From assembly GCA_026982695.1 (NCBI GenBank), contig JALSGS010000006.1, positions 1-64,000 on the forward strand: DNA of 64,000 nt, given 5' to 3'. The stretch is from Saprospiraceae bacterium (GTDB taxonomy: Bacteria > Bacteroidota > Bacteroidia > Chitinophagales > Saprospiraceae). The notes under the pieces were generated by a model. The model did not search any database. It was not told where the DNA came from and was given only the letters and a program-made list of their open reading frames with translations. Position numbers and translations under genes: made by a program. Below are positions 7,957-16,907 of the stretch, one piece after another. How positions within the stretch are numbered: position 1 is the stretch's first letter; every line of letters begins with the position of its first letter.

Positions 7957-10065
7957 TCAGCTGATTAGTCCCCATCCTTTATATTCTTTGCATTCTTCTT
8001 GCAAGTGTCTGTGCAGCATATGATGTTCGGGCAACTGGAAGTGAGGATCTTTTTCGACAATAAGTGCAGCTATTTGACGAGCTTTTTGGAGCATGGCGCC
8101 GTCTTGCGACAGGTCGGCCAATCGCAGTTGCAAGATGCCGCTTTGTTGCGTACCTTCCATATTGCCAGGGCCACGCAATCGCAAATCAGCTTCGGCAATT
8201 TTGAACCCATCATTTGTCTGACACATGACTTGGATGCGCTGACGGCTTTCGCGCGTGAGCTTGTACCCTGTCATGAGGATACAATACGACTGGTCGGCTC
8301 CTCGTCCGACGCGTCCACGCAATTGATGCAGTTGGGATAGGCCAAAACGTTCAGCATGCTCGATGAGCATTACTGTGGCATTGGGCACGTTGACGCCCAC
8401 TTCAATCACAGTAGTGGCTACCATGATGTGCGTCTCACCTCGTGCAAAGCGCTGCATCTCGAACTCTTTGTCAGCTGCATTCATGCGGCCATGTACCACG
8501 CTAATTTGGTAATGGGGGGGAGGAAAAGATCGGCGTATGGCTTCGTAGCCTTGCTCGAGGTTGAGCAAGTCCAGCTTTTCGCTCTCCTCAATGAGTGGAT
8601 AGACGACGTACACTTGCCGACCCTGTGCAATCTGTTTGCGCATAAAGTCGTATACGGCATCGCGCTGGCGCTCGGTGCGATGCCAGGTAGTGACGGGCTT
8701 GCGCCCAGGAGGTAGCTCATCGATGATGGATACATCTAGATCACCATAGAGTGTCATGGCCAGTGTACGGGGGATGGGCGTAGCCGTCATCACTAAGATG
8801 TGGGGTGGGTACGGTGTGCTCTTTTTCCACAGTGCAGCGCGTTGCTTGACGCCGAAGCGGTGCTGCTCGTCTATGATCGCTAGGCCCAATTTGTGAAAAG
8901 TCACTTGGGGCTCGATAAGTGCATGGGTGCCAATGACGATGTGGATGTGCCCTTGGCGCAAGCCTTCCAAAATCTCTTGGCGTTGTTTGCCCTTGACACT
9001 ACCTGACAAAAAGGCTACCTCCAACCCTATGCCTTGTAGGTAGTTGCTGATGCTGTGGTAGTGCTGTGTGGCTAAAATCTCAGTGGGTGCCATAAGGCAG
9101 GCTTGATAGCCATTGTCGAGTGCCAGTAGCATGCTCAGCAGCGCGACAATGGTCTTGCCACTGCCTACATCACCTTGTAGCAAGCGGTTCATTTGGCTAC
9201 CTGAGCCCAGGTCGCGCCGTATCTCGCGAACTACTCGTTTTTGCGCCTCGGTGAGCTCAAAGGGCAATTTTTCTTGGTAGAAGCGCATGAAATACGTACT
9301 TACCCGCTCGAAGAGAAAGCCCTTGAGCCGGCGCTTGCGCAAATGTTTGAGCTGGAGTAGGCGCAATTGCATGAAAAATAACTCTTCGAATTTGAGGCGT
9401 CGCCGTGCTGCTGCCAACTCTTCCTCATTGCGCGGAAAGTGAATTTGCCGAAAGGCAACCAATCGGGAAGGAAAGTTGAATTGGGCCGTGAGCCAGGGCG
9501 GAAGAATTTCGGGTACATCAGCTGTGGTAAGCTGATCGAGCAATTGCTCGACGATGCGCCGTCGTTCGCGTTGGTCCAGTCGGCGCTGGTTGAGCTTATC
9601 TGTGCTGGAGTAAACGGGTGCCATCGTCCGCATGGCCTCTGCATTGTCAGGGCGCAGTGGCTCCATTTCGGGATGCGGTATGTTGAGCTGCCTTTTAAAA
9701 GTATTGATGCGGCCAAATACAACGTATTCTTGCCCTACGACCAAGTGCCGTTCTATCCATTGAAGCCCCTTGAACCACACTAGCTCAATGACGCCTGTTT
9801 GGTCGCGCAAGCGGCCTACCAGTCGCTTCTTGCTACCGCTACCTACCGTCTCGAGCCGACGCAGTATCCCACGCACCAAGACCTCGCCACTGTCGGCATG
9901 TAGCTGCCCAATCGGGGTAAAGCGCGTCTTATCCACATACCGAAAGGGATAGTGGTAGAGCAGATCGCGCCAGGTGTATATGCCTAGCTCCTGTTGCAGC
10001 AGTTCGGCTTTTTTGGGGCCTACCCCTTTGAGATAGGTGATTGGTGTGTCGAGTTTGCTTGACAT
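7957..10065 (-). CDS. recG: ATP-dependent DNA helicase RecG
   Basis: 702 residues from the ATG at 10065 (a TTG two codons upstream is less likely). The N-terminal wedge/OB domain (YLKGVGPKKAELL, then GEVLVRGILRRLE) grips branched DNA. The helicase core follows: Walker A in LLQGDVGSGKTIVALL, DEQH box in LAIIDEQHRFGVKQR, TATPIPRTLAMTLYGDLDVSIIDELPPGRKPV, and the C-terminal RecA domain with VIEVGVNVPNATVMLIEHAERFGLSQLHQLRGRVGRG. RecG regresses stalled replication forks and processes Holliday junctions and R-loops. Length and motif order are normal. It is divergent from dinB, another DNA-damage gene, with about 300 bases between them. Confidence 0.97.
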   Translation of the reverse strand: MSSKLDTPITYLKGVGPKKAELLQQELGIYTWRDLLYHYPFRYVDKTRFTPIGQLHADSGEVLVRGILRRLETVGSGSKKRLVGRLRDQTGVIELVWFKGLQWIERHLVVGQEYVVFGRINTFKRQLNIPHPEMEPLRPDNAEAMRTMAPVYSSTDKLNQRRLDQRERRRIVEQLLDQLTTADVPEILPPWLTAQFNFPSRLVAFRQIHFPRNEEELAAARRRLKFEELFFMQLRLLQLKHLRKRRLKGFLFERVSTYFMRFYQEKLPFELTEAQKRVVREIRRDLGSGSQMNRLLQGDVGSGKTIVALLSMLLALDNGYQACLMAPTEILATQHYHSISNYLQGIGLEVAFLSGSVKGKQRQEILEGLRQGHIHIVIGTHALIEPQVTFHKLGLAIIDEQHRFGVKQRAALWKKSTPYPPHILVMTATPIPRTLAMTLYGDLDVSIIDELPPGRKPVTTWHRTERQRDAVYDFMRKQIAQGRQVYVVYPLIEESEKLDLLNLEQGYEAIRRSFPPPHYQISVVHGRMNAADKEFEMQRFARGETHIMVATTVIEVGVNVPNATVMLIEHAERFGLSQLHQLRGRVGRGADQSYCILMTGYKLTRESRQRIQVMCQTNDGFKIAEADLRLRGPGNMEGTQQSGILQLRLADLSQDGAMLQKARQIAALIVEKDPHFQLPEHHMLHRHLQEECKEYKGWGLIS

Positions 10066-10364
10066 GAACAAGTTTTGCCTCCGTAAAAATATATGGCGCG
10101 ATCAAATGATGTAGTCGCTATTGAGAAATATCGGATCGGGCGATGTGCTATATAACCGATTTGTGTATAGCTACTACGCTGAAGGGCATCCATTATATCG
10201 TCTTTGCACTTGCACGGGTTGAAGGGGGTACAGCTCTGTACTGTAATGGAAAAAGTGAATGGGATGGGTGAGCAAGCCATGCACTTTATCTTTTGGACAA
10301 GGTGTGGTAAAGTTAAATTGTTGCGTATTTTTGTTTGAATCTTTTTGTTTATATCCGTTTTGTT

Positions 10365-11528
10365 ATGTTTGATCGAGCCGTATTGCACATAGATCTCGAT
10401 GCCTTTTTTGCTTCGGTAGAGCAATTGCGCAATTCATCACTTAGAGGCAAGCCTGTAATTGTTGGGGGGAATGGTAGTCGGGCTGTAGTGGCCTCGTGCA
10501 GTTATGAAGCGCGAAAATTTGGCATTCACGCTGCCATGCCCATGCGTATGGCCTTGCAGCGTTGTCCTGATGCCGTTGTCGTGCGTGGCAACATGGCTCT
10601 CTACTCTAAATACTCGGGCATGGTTTCGGAAATTATTGCGGAGGAGGCGCCGTTGTTTGAAAAGGCCAGCATCGACGAGTTTTACGTGGATCTTACGGGC
10701 ATGGATCGCTACGTGGGTTGTTGGAAGTGGGCTACGGCCTTGCGACAGCTCATCGTGCGCGAGACGGGATTGCCCCTATCGCAGGCTTTAGCTACCAACA
10801 AGCTCGTGGCGAAGGTGGGGACAAACCAGGCTAAGCCCAATGGGCAACGCTTCATTGAGGCGGGTACAGAGCGCCAATTTCTCGCGCCGTTGTCGGTGCG
10901 CGAGCTACCAGGTGTGGGGCGTGCTACCTATGAGCGCCTTGCGCAGATGGGGATAAAGCGGGTGGGTAGGCTGGCGCAAATGCCGCGCGCTTTACTCGAA
11001 CGCCGTTTTGGGCGGCGTGGCCTGTTCTTGTGGCGCAAGGCCAATGGGCTTGACGATACCCCTGTGCAGCCGCGGCACGAGCGCAAAAGCATAAGTACGG
11101 AGAGTACTTTTGCATATGATACTCATGAGGTGCGTTGGCTGCGCGCACGCCTCACCGAGATGGTTGTCAAGCTGGCTTGGGAGCTGCGCCGCCGAGCGCA
11201 ACACACAGCGCTTGTCTGTGTCAAGATTCGATATGCCGATTTTCGCACTTGTACTCATCAGCGAAAAATAGCCCATACCGCACATGATTCCACGCTGATT
11301 AGCCACGTGCACGAACTGTTCGAGCAGTTGTATCGGCCAAAGCAGCAAGTGCGTTTATTGGGTGTACGGTTTGGGGAGTTGGCATACGCTCACAACCAAT
11401 TAGAACTGTTTGCGGATGCGCGTATCTCCATGCAATTACTCAGGCAAATGGACTGCATTCGCGAGCGATTCGGCCCCAATGCGATTCGCTTGGCCTGTAC
11501 ATTGCCTTTCGGCAAAAAAGACTTATAG
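10365..11528 (+). CDS. dinB: DNA polymerase IV (Y-family translesion polymerase)
   Basis: 387 residues from the ATG at 10365 (MFDRAVLHIDLDAFFASVEQ). Catalytic carboxylates are visible in HIDLDAFFASVEQ and in KASIDEFYVDLTGM (the SIDE motif). Helix-hairpin-helix residues follow in RELPGVGRATYERLAQMGIKRVG, then the little-finger domain. Pol IV copies past DNA lesions at low fidelity. A TATTTTTG element at 10326-10333 could be its -7 box but has no good -33 partner. The stop codon overlaps the 3' end of the convergent tryptophanase gene by 6 bases. No beta-clamp-binding tail was identified with certainty. Confidence 0.95.
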   Translation: MFDRAVLHIDLDAFFASVEQLRNSSLRGKPVIVGGNGSRAVVASCSYEARKFGIHAAMPMRMALQRCPDAVVVRGNMALYSKYSGMVSEIIAEEAPLFEKASIDEFYVDLTGMDRYVGCWKWATALRQLIVRETGLPLSQALATNKLVAKVGTNQAKPNGQRFIEAGTERQFLAPLSVRELPGVGRATYERLAQMGIKRVGRLAQMPRALLERRFGRRGLFLWRKANGLDDTPVQPRHERKSISTESTFAYDTHEVRWLRARLTEMVVKLAWELRRRAQHTALVCVKIRYADFRTCTHQRKIAHTAHDSTLISHVHELFEQLYRPKQQVRLLGVRFGELAYAHNQLELFADARISMQLLRQMDCIRERFGPNAIRLACTLPFGKKDL

Positions 11529-12899
11529 TGGTTCAAATCGAGCAGTGAAATGGCGCAAAAAAGGTGGTTCGTAAGTGATACGCAGGCCACGTGCTGCCTC
11601 GCGGTGCTGCATGAGTTCGGCAAAGGTAGCAATCACGTAATCGATGTGGCTTTGCGTATACACGCGGCGTGGGATGGCCAGACGTACCAGTTCCATAGGA
11701 GCTGGAATGAGTTTACCAGACTCATCGTATTTGCCGAACATCACTGATCCGATTTCACAACAGCGGATACCCCCTTCTATATACAAATTGCAAGCCAGCG
11801 CCTGGCCTGGATACTGCGCTGGTGGAATGTGTGGATAGCACGCTTGCGCATCGACATATACGGCATGTCCTCCTACCGGGCGCACGATAGGTACACCCAA
11901 TTCGTAGAGCTTATTGCCCAAGTAGGCAGTGCTCGCAATGCGATAATGCAAATAGTCAGGGTCAAACACTTCTTCTAATCCTACAGCCATAGCTTCCATA
12001 TCGCGCCCCGACAGGCCACCATACGTGGCATAGCCCTCGGTGATGATGAGTACAGTACGACACTGTAAGGCCAGCTCGAGCTCATTGAGTGCTAAAAAGC
12101 CCCCGATATTCACCAATCCATCTTTTTTAGCACTCATTATGCAGCCGTCGGCTAAGCGAAACATCTCTTGTGCAATGGCGCGATAACTCTTGTCTTCATA
12201 GCCCGGTTCGCGATGTTTGATAAAGTAGGCGTTTTCGGCAATGCGGCAAGCATCGAGGATAAAGCGCACACCGTGCTGGCGACAAATGCGCGATACTTCT
12301 CGTGCATTGGCCATGCTTACGGGTTGCCCACCTCCGCTATTGTTGGTTACGGTAAGAATGACGGCTCCAATGGACTGAGCTCCGTGCTGTTCGATGAGCT
12401 GTCCGAGCTTGAGCGTGTCGATATTGCCTTTAAATGGGTGTATGTGATCGGGCCGTCGGGCTTCTGCAATGGGAATATCTATAGCTTGTGCACCAGAGTA
12501 TTCGATATTTGCGCGTGTAGTGTCGAAATGCGTGTTGCTGATGAAGATTTTGCCTGGCCCGCCCAGGCGTGTGTACAACAAATGTTCAGCAGCGCGTCCC
12601 TGATGTGTAGGCAGAATGTAGGGAAAGCCCGTTAGATCTTTAATGACGGCCTCGAGCCGTTCCCAGCTTTTTGCTCCAGCATAACTTTCATCTCCACGCA
12701 TGAGTGCTGACCACTGTGCTGCACTCATGGCCGAAGTGCCGCTATCGGTAAGCAGGTCGATGATGACCTGTTCGGATTTGAGTAAGAAAGGGTTGTAAGC
12801 TGCTTGTCGCAAATACTGTTGCCGTGCTTCACGGGTGCTGAGCTTGATTTGCTCTACGGCTTTGATGCGGAAGGGCTCAATAGTGATCTTATGGTGCAT
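11523..12899 (-). CDS. tnaA: Tryptophanase / tyrosine phenol-lyase family beta-eliminating lyase (tryptophanase favoured)
   Basis: 458 residues, a PLP fold-type I beta-eliminating lyase, full length for the family. Visible landmarks: NPFLLKSEQVIIDLLTDSGT near the N-terminus, PTHQGRAAEHLL, NNSGGGQPVS, the PLP aspartate region ILDACRIAENAYFIK, and the PLP lysine in CIMSAKKDGLVNIGG, ending LRHFTARFEPL. The segment that distinguishes the two activities reads GIRCCEIGSVMFG. Here the position occupied by Arg381 in tyrosine phenol-lyase is Ile, as in tryptophanases (VEIGSFLLG), so indole production from tryptophan is favoured. There is no tnaC-like leader or permease beside it. Its 3' end overlaps the convergent dinB by 6 bases. 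Confidence 0.88.
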   Translation of the reverse strand: MHHKITIEPFRIKAVEQIKLSTREARQQYLRQAAYNPFLLKSEQVIIDLLTDSGTSAMSAAQWSALMRGDESYAGAKSWERLEAVIKDLTGFPYILPTHQGRAAEHLLYTRLGGPGKIFISNTHFDTTRANIEYSGAQAIDIPIAEARRPDHIHPFKGNIDTLKLGQLIEQHGAQSIGAVILTVTNNSGGGQPVSMANAREVSRICRQHGVRFILDACRIAENAYFIKHREPGYEDKSYRAIAQEMFRLADGCIMSAKKDGLVNIGGFLALNELELALQCRTVLIITEGYATYGGLSGRDMEAMAVGLEEVFDPDYLHYRIASTAYLGNKLYELGVPIVRPVGGHAVYVDAQACYPHIPPAQYPGQALACNLYIEGGIRCCEIGSVMFGKYDESGKLIPAPMELVRLAIPRRVYTQSHIDYVIATFAELMQHREAARGLRITYEPPFLRHFTARFEPL

Positions 12900-12934
12900 T
12901 CTTCAACTATTTATTTCAAATGCTGAGTTGTGCA

Positions 12935-12942
12935 CAAAGGTA
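12935..12942 (-). promoter_or_regulatory. Bacteroidota -7 promoter element for tryptophanase
   Basis: TACCTTTG on the minus strand, 36 bases before the tryptophanase ATG, is an exact TAnnTTTG match. A -33 TTG at the usual distance is not evident, so this could be an activator-dependent promoter or a chance match. Confidence 0.45.
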
Positions 12943-13118
12943 GATGAGGTGTTTGTGTGCGGGAGATGAGGAAAATCATTTGCCGAAAGGCCCTTAATGC
13001 TACTGGGTGAGCAAAAGTGGCAGCAAGCCAACATATCGCATATATTGCATAAAATAGTGTGGCAGCTTCCCTTAACTTAGAAGTGAGATGCCCATTTGAC
13101 TGACTCAATATTCTGCTT

Positions 13119-15689
13119 ATGCTCAGCTGGAAAAAACAAACTGTGCTTCTGTCTTGCGTGGCACTTTTATGTGTAGTAATAGGCGGCATCTTGTGGGGGC
13201 TTCGCGTTAAAAGCGTTCAGGTGGTGCCATCGTTGCCTTACAAACCTTGGGAAGGATGGTTCTTGTCACGTCATTGGCCCGAGCGCGTGCCAAGTATTAA
13301 AGGTTACGTACGTGGTATGCAGCAGGCACGGCAGCAGGCATTGCAACGCAACGCCTTTGCCCAGGTGCCGTGGCGCATCGAGGGGCCTACCAACTTGGGT
13401 GCACGCATCAACTGTATTGCCGTACACCCTGACGATGAGCAGATCATTTATGTGGGCTTTTCCAATGGAGGATTGTGGAAAACCACAGATGGCGGTAATA
13501 ACTGGATGCCACTTATGGAAGATCACATCTGGCAAGCTATTGGCGATATCACCTTGGACCCCTCTGACCCTGAAACGGTCTATGTCGGTTTGGGTGATCC
13601 GAATATTACGTTTTATCCCATGATTGGAGATGGCATATGGCGCAGCACAGACGGGGGAACAACATGGGAGCATTTGGGGTTGGCCCAAACGGCTATTGTC
13701 AGTCGCATTGTCGTACATCCTCAGGATCCACAAACAATCTTCGTGGCTACTATGGGCTTACCCTTTGAGCGCAACGACGATCGAGGCTTATATCGCAGCA
13801 CGGATGGAGGGCAGAGCTGGCAGCAAGTATTATTTGTAAGCGATCAGGCGGGTATTTGTGATCTGGAGATAGATCCCTTTGATCCCGATGTGCTTTTTGC
13901 CAGCGGCTGGGACCGCCTGCGCAATAATGAAGAAAGCATCATTACAGGCCCGGCGGCCCGCCTATGGCGCAGTACTGATGGTGGCGATAGCTGGCAAATG
14001 CTATCGGGTGGCTTACCAACTACGGGCAATTTGGGGCGTACTGCTATTGCACTGTCGTGCACTATGCCAGGTAAACTCTACATTCGCTATGTAGGTACCA
14101 ATTCTCAAGTGCATGGCATCTACCAGAGTACCGATTATGGCACTAGCTGGCAAGCGATTAGTATCGCTGGGTTGGAAAATGCGCTGGGTGGGTTTGGCTG
14201 GTATTTTGGTCGCATCGCGGTGCACCCCCAAGATGATGACCATTTGTATGTGCTGGGGGTAGATATGTGGGAGCGCACTTCGGCAAATGCTAACTGGCAA
14301 GAGGCCACGCCACCATGGTGGGATTTTTCCATTCATGCCGACAAGCACGACTTAGTATTTACCACTTCGGGGGCGATGTTGCTCGCTACTGATGGTGGGT
14401 TATATCGCAGCGAGGATGGAGGCCAAAGCTGGTCAGATGTGGAGTACATACCTACCACACAGTTTTATCGAGTAGCGTGGAGCCCACACGAGCCCGACTT
14501 GTACTACGGTGGCGCACAAGACAATGGCACTACAGCAGGCAATTACACATTTATGGATCAATGGCCTCGCATCTTTGGTGGCGATGGGTTTCAGACGCGC
14601 TTTCGACCCGATTTGCCACAGGTGATTTACGTCGAGACACAAAATGGCAATGTGAGTGTGTCGCAAGATGGGGGACAGAGCTGGATACCAGCTACCAATG
14701 GCATACCTACTAGTGATCGTCAAAATTGGAATACGCCTTACATCATTAGTCCTCATGATCCCGATGTAATGTATTACGGCACGTTTCGCGTATTTCGCAG
14801 CGATGTAGGTGTCATACCTTCTTGGTATCCCATCAGTGGCGACTTGACAGATGGCGTGCTTACGCATCCGCGCAATCACAACATCACTGCATTAAGTGAA
14901 TCGCCTGTGGTGGAGGGGCTGCTGTACGTGGGTACTTCTGATGGCAATGTGTGGCGTACAGAAGATCCACTTGACACGTCGGGGTGGGTACTGATTACGG
15001 GTACGTTGCCCGAACGCTATGTCACAGAAGTGAAAGCCTCTCCTACTTATGCCAATTGGGTATACGTGACGCATTCGGGATATCGCGACAATGAATTTAT
15101 TCCGCGCATTCACCGATCTAAAGATCGGGGGCAGAGCTGGGAAATGATCAGTAGTAATTTGCCAGATCTGGCACTCAACGATGTGCTCATCTTGCCAGGC
15201 TATCGAGATTCCGTGCTCTTTGTAGCTTCAGACGGTGGCGTATATGCGACCACGGATGCAGGCCAGAGCTGGTTCCGATTGGGTACGGGAATGCCTTTTG
15301 TGCCGGTGTTTGATCTGGAATACGATCCCGTCGGGCATCGCTTGGTGGCTGCTACTTTTGCGCGTAGTATCCAAACGTGGCCGCTCGACTCGCTTTTACC
15401 TGAATCTTTACCTACGTCGTCGCAATGGGTAGATGGCCAGGCGATCTCGCTGCATTTGTGGCCTAATCCTTCCAATGGTCAGGTATGGATATCGCTGTGG
15501 CAAGTAAGCTCAGCAACGCCGCTCAAGCTGCAATTATGGGATATGCATGGCCAGCTTGTAGCTAAAGAGCAGTACTCAGCGGCTTCGCAGCCTATTGTAT
15601 GGTCGCTCGAGCACTTACCCAAGGGCGTATATGTGATAGTGATGCAGGTAGCGCAACAGCGATGGGCTCGGCGTTTGCTATTGCAATAG
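13119..15689 (+). CDS. Large secreted Asp-box (BNR/VPS10-like) beta-propeller protein with T9SS sorting domain
   Basis: 856 residues. An N-terminal hydrophobic segment (about residues 8-30, LLSCVALLCVVIGGILWGL) exports the protein. About nine Asp-box motifs follow, for example WKTTDGGNNW, WRSTDGGTTW, YRSTDGGQSW, WRSTDGGDSW, YRSEDGGQSW and YATTDAGQSW. They mark one or two sortilin/VPS10-like or sialidase-like propellers. The last ~80 residues (LWPNPSNGQVWISL to KGVYVIVMQ) are a type A T9SS C-terminal domain, which would send the protein through the outer membrane and release or anchor it. No catalytic sialidase residues were identified, so a carbohydrate- or protein-binding surface role is only a guess. 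It converges on ruvC with 5 bases between. Confidence 0.85.
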   Translation: MLSWKKQTVLLSCVALLCVVIGGILWGLRVKSVQVVPSLPYKPWEGWFLSRHWPERVPSIKGYVRGMQQARQQALQRNAFAQVPWRIEGPTNLGARINCIAVHPDDEQIIYVGFSNGGLWKTTDGGNNWMPLMEDHIWQAIGDITLDPSDPETVYVGLGDPNITFYPMIGDGIWRSTDGGTTWEHLGLAQTAIVSRIVVHPQDPQTIFVATMGLPFERNDDRGLYRSTDGGQSWQQVLFVSDQAGICDLEIDPFDPDVLFASGWDRLRNNEESIITGPAARLWRSTDGGDSWQMLSGGLPTTGNLGRTAIALSCTMPGKLYIRYVGTNSQVHGIYQSTDYGTSWQAISIAGLENALGGFGWYFGRIAVHPQDDDHLYVLGVDMWERTSANANWQEATPPWWDFSIHADKHDLVFTTSGAMLLATDGGLYRSEDGGQSWSDVEYIPTTQFYRVAWSPHEPDLYYGGAQDNGTTAGNYTFMDQWPRIFGGDGFQTRFRPDLPQVIYVETQNGNVSVSQDGGQSWIPATNGIPTSDRQNWNTPYIISPHDPDVMYYGTFRVFRSDVGVIPSWYPISGDLTDGVLTHPRNHNITALSESPVVEGLLYVGTSDGNVWRTEDPLDTSGWVLITGTLPERYVTEVKASPTYANWVYVTHSGYRDNEFIPRIHRSKDRGQSWEMISSNLPDLALNDVLILPGYRDSVLFVASDGGVYATTDAGQSWFRLGTGMPFVPVFDLEYDPVGHRLVAATFARSIQTWPLDSLLPESLPTSSQWVDGQAISLHLWPNPSNGQVWISLWQVSSATPLKLQLWDMHGQLVAKEQYSAASQPIVWSLEHLPKGVYVIVMQVAQQRWARRLLLQ

Positions 15690-15694
15690 GCCAT

Positions 15695-16243
15695 TTATTG
15701 CAGCTTGTCGGGGTGATCTTTCAGATAACTCGACCAATTGGAGTATCTCTTTTTGCCGCCAGTAGTGCGATTCGACTGGTAGTGGTGACACAAGGCTACG
15801 GCCAGTGCATCGGTGGCGTCGAATGTGTGTGCCTTGAGTTCAACTTTGAGAATGTGCTGGAGCATGGCGGCTACTTGTTCTTTGGAAGCGTTGCCGTTGC
15901 CGGTAATTGACTGCTTGACCTTTTTTGGGGAATATTCGCTAATGATCAACCCTTTGGTAAGCCCGGCCGCCATCGCTACCCCTTGAGCCCTGCCCAATTT
16001 GAGCATAGATTGTACATTTTTACCGAAAAAGGGCGCTTCGATAGCGAGCTCGGTGGGATGGTGCCGTTCGATCAATGTTTGCAGCTTTTCGAAGATGCAC
16101 TTGAGCTTGAGCTGATGACTAAACAAGTGGGCCATCTTGATGACGCCAATCTCCACTACATGTAATCTTGATTGTGCGATGTCGAGTACGGCATAACCCA
16201 GTAAATTGGTGCCTGGGTCGATGCCCATAATGCGTTTTTTCAT
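15695..16243 (-). CDS. ruvC: Holliday junction resolvase RuvC
   Basis: 182 residues from the ATG at 16243; upstream in-frame codons do not resemble RuvC. Catalytic acidic residues are visible: GIDPGTNLLGYA (first Asp), LAIEAPFFGKN (Glu), and the FDATDALAVALCHHY pair near residue 140-150. RuvC cleaves Holliday junctions as a dimer with RuvAB. Length matches the family, with a short basic tail (GGKKRYSNWSSYLKD) beyond the usual end. ruvAB are not in this window. Confidence 0.95.
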   Translation of the reverse strand: MKKRIMGIDPGTNLLGYAVLDIAQSRLHVVEIGVIKMAHLFSHQLKLKCIFEKLQTLIERHHPTELAIEAPFFGKNVQSMLKLGRAQGVAMAAGLTKGLIISEYSPKKVKQSITGNGNASKEQVAAMLQHILKVELKAHTFDATDALAVALCHHYQSNRTTGGKKRYSNWSSYLKDHPDKLQ

Positions 16244-16297
16244 ATCGATCGCTTTGGGTGAAAGGTAGTACTTAAAGAACGATTTGAGCGGCAAGAG

Positions 16298-16328
16298 TTG
16301 GCAGGATGGAGCAAAACCCTTACCTTTG
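16298..16328 (+). promoter_or_regulatory. Bacteroidota-type promoter for the L31 gene
   Basis: TTG at 16298-16300, 20 bases, then TACCTTTG at 16321-16328. This matches the phylum's -33/-7 promoter. It lies about 80 bases before the L31 ATG and just inside the start of the divergent ruvC transcript. Confidence 0.7.
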
Positions 16329-16330
16329 CC

Positions 16331-16350
16331 CACCATTTTTAGAAATGGTG
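16331..16350 (+). promoter_or_regulatory. Hairpin at the 5' end of the L31 leader
   Basis: Perfect 8-bp stem CACCATTT / AAATGGTG with a TTAG tetraloop, directly after the predicted -7 element. The transcript would begin at or in this hairpin. It may stabilise the mRNA or bind a regulator; no ribosomal-protein leader of this form is known to me. Confidence 0.4.
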
Positions 16351-16408
16351 TATTTAGTGCATTGCAAATGCGTATTTTGCCGACAGGCTATTCAAAATTT
16401 CAGCAACG

Positions 16409-16684
16409 ATGAAAAAAGATATCCATCCGCAAAACTATCGCGTAGTGGTATTTAAAGATTTTTCTTGTGGTGAAGCTTGGTTGGGTCGTAGCTGTGCGCC
16501 TTCCAAAGAGACGATTGTATGGGAAGATGGCAATGAATACCCACTTATCAAGCTGGAGGTATCCAACCGCTCGCATCCGTTCTTTACTGGAAAGATGAAA
16601 TTTGTAGATACGGCTGGCCGTATCGATAAGTTCAACAAGAAATTTGGCAAGACGCGCTTTGCTAAAAAGAATGAAGAGAAGTAA
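16409..16684 (+). CDS. rpmE2: 50S ribosomal protein L31 type B
   Basis: 91 residues. [21 protein letters not shown] and [25 protein letters not shown] are diagnostic of L31. The insertion pattern and lack of a CxxC zinc pair mark the B (zinc-independent) form, although two isolated Cys remain (positions about 20 and 29). L31 bridges the central protuberance to the 30S head. The gene is alone, with its own promoter and a hairpin terminator. Confidence 0.95.
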   Translation: MKKDIHPQNYRVVVFKDFSCGEAWLGRSCAPSKETIVWEDGNEYPLIKLEVSNRSHPFFTGKMKFVDTAGRIDKFNKKFGKTRFAKKNEEK

Positions 16685-16717
16685 AATTGCCCACATCGAC
16701 GTGGCTTTTGGCTGCTG

Positions 16718-16751
16718 AAAAGCTCTAACACTCCTTGCGTTAGGGCTTTTT
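16718..16751 (+). terminator. Rho-independent terminator after L31
   Basis: AAGCTCTAAC / GTTAGGGCTT stem (one G-U pair, 9-base loop) followed by a T run, 34 bases after the L31 stop. Confidence 0.75.
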
Positions 16752-16907
16752 CTGTATGTGTAGGGATTATAATATGTGCTGCACATCGCATTACTGATGC
16801 ATAGCGCAAAAAATGATTGCAGTCTGTAGGAAAATTCAATGAATTTGCTATCGTTTTTCTATAGCGATGCTGTTGTAGGCAGTTCTGCTGGATCTTAATC
16901 ACTAGTT

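Noticed and set aside
9439-9783. Plus-strand 114-aa frame inside recG
   Set aside because: Shadow of recG, which has all helicase motifs on the minus strand.
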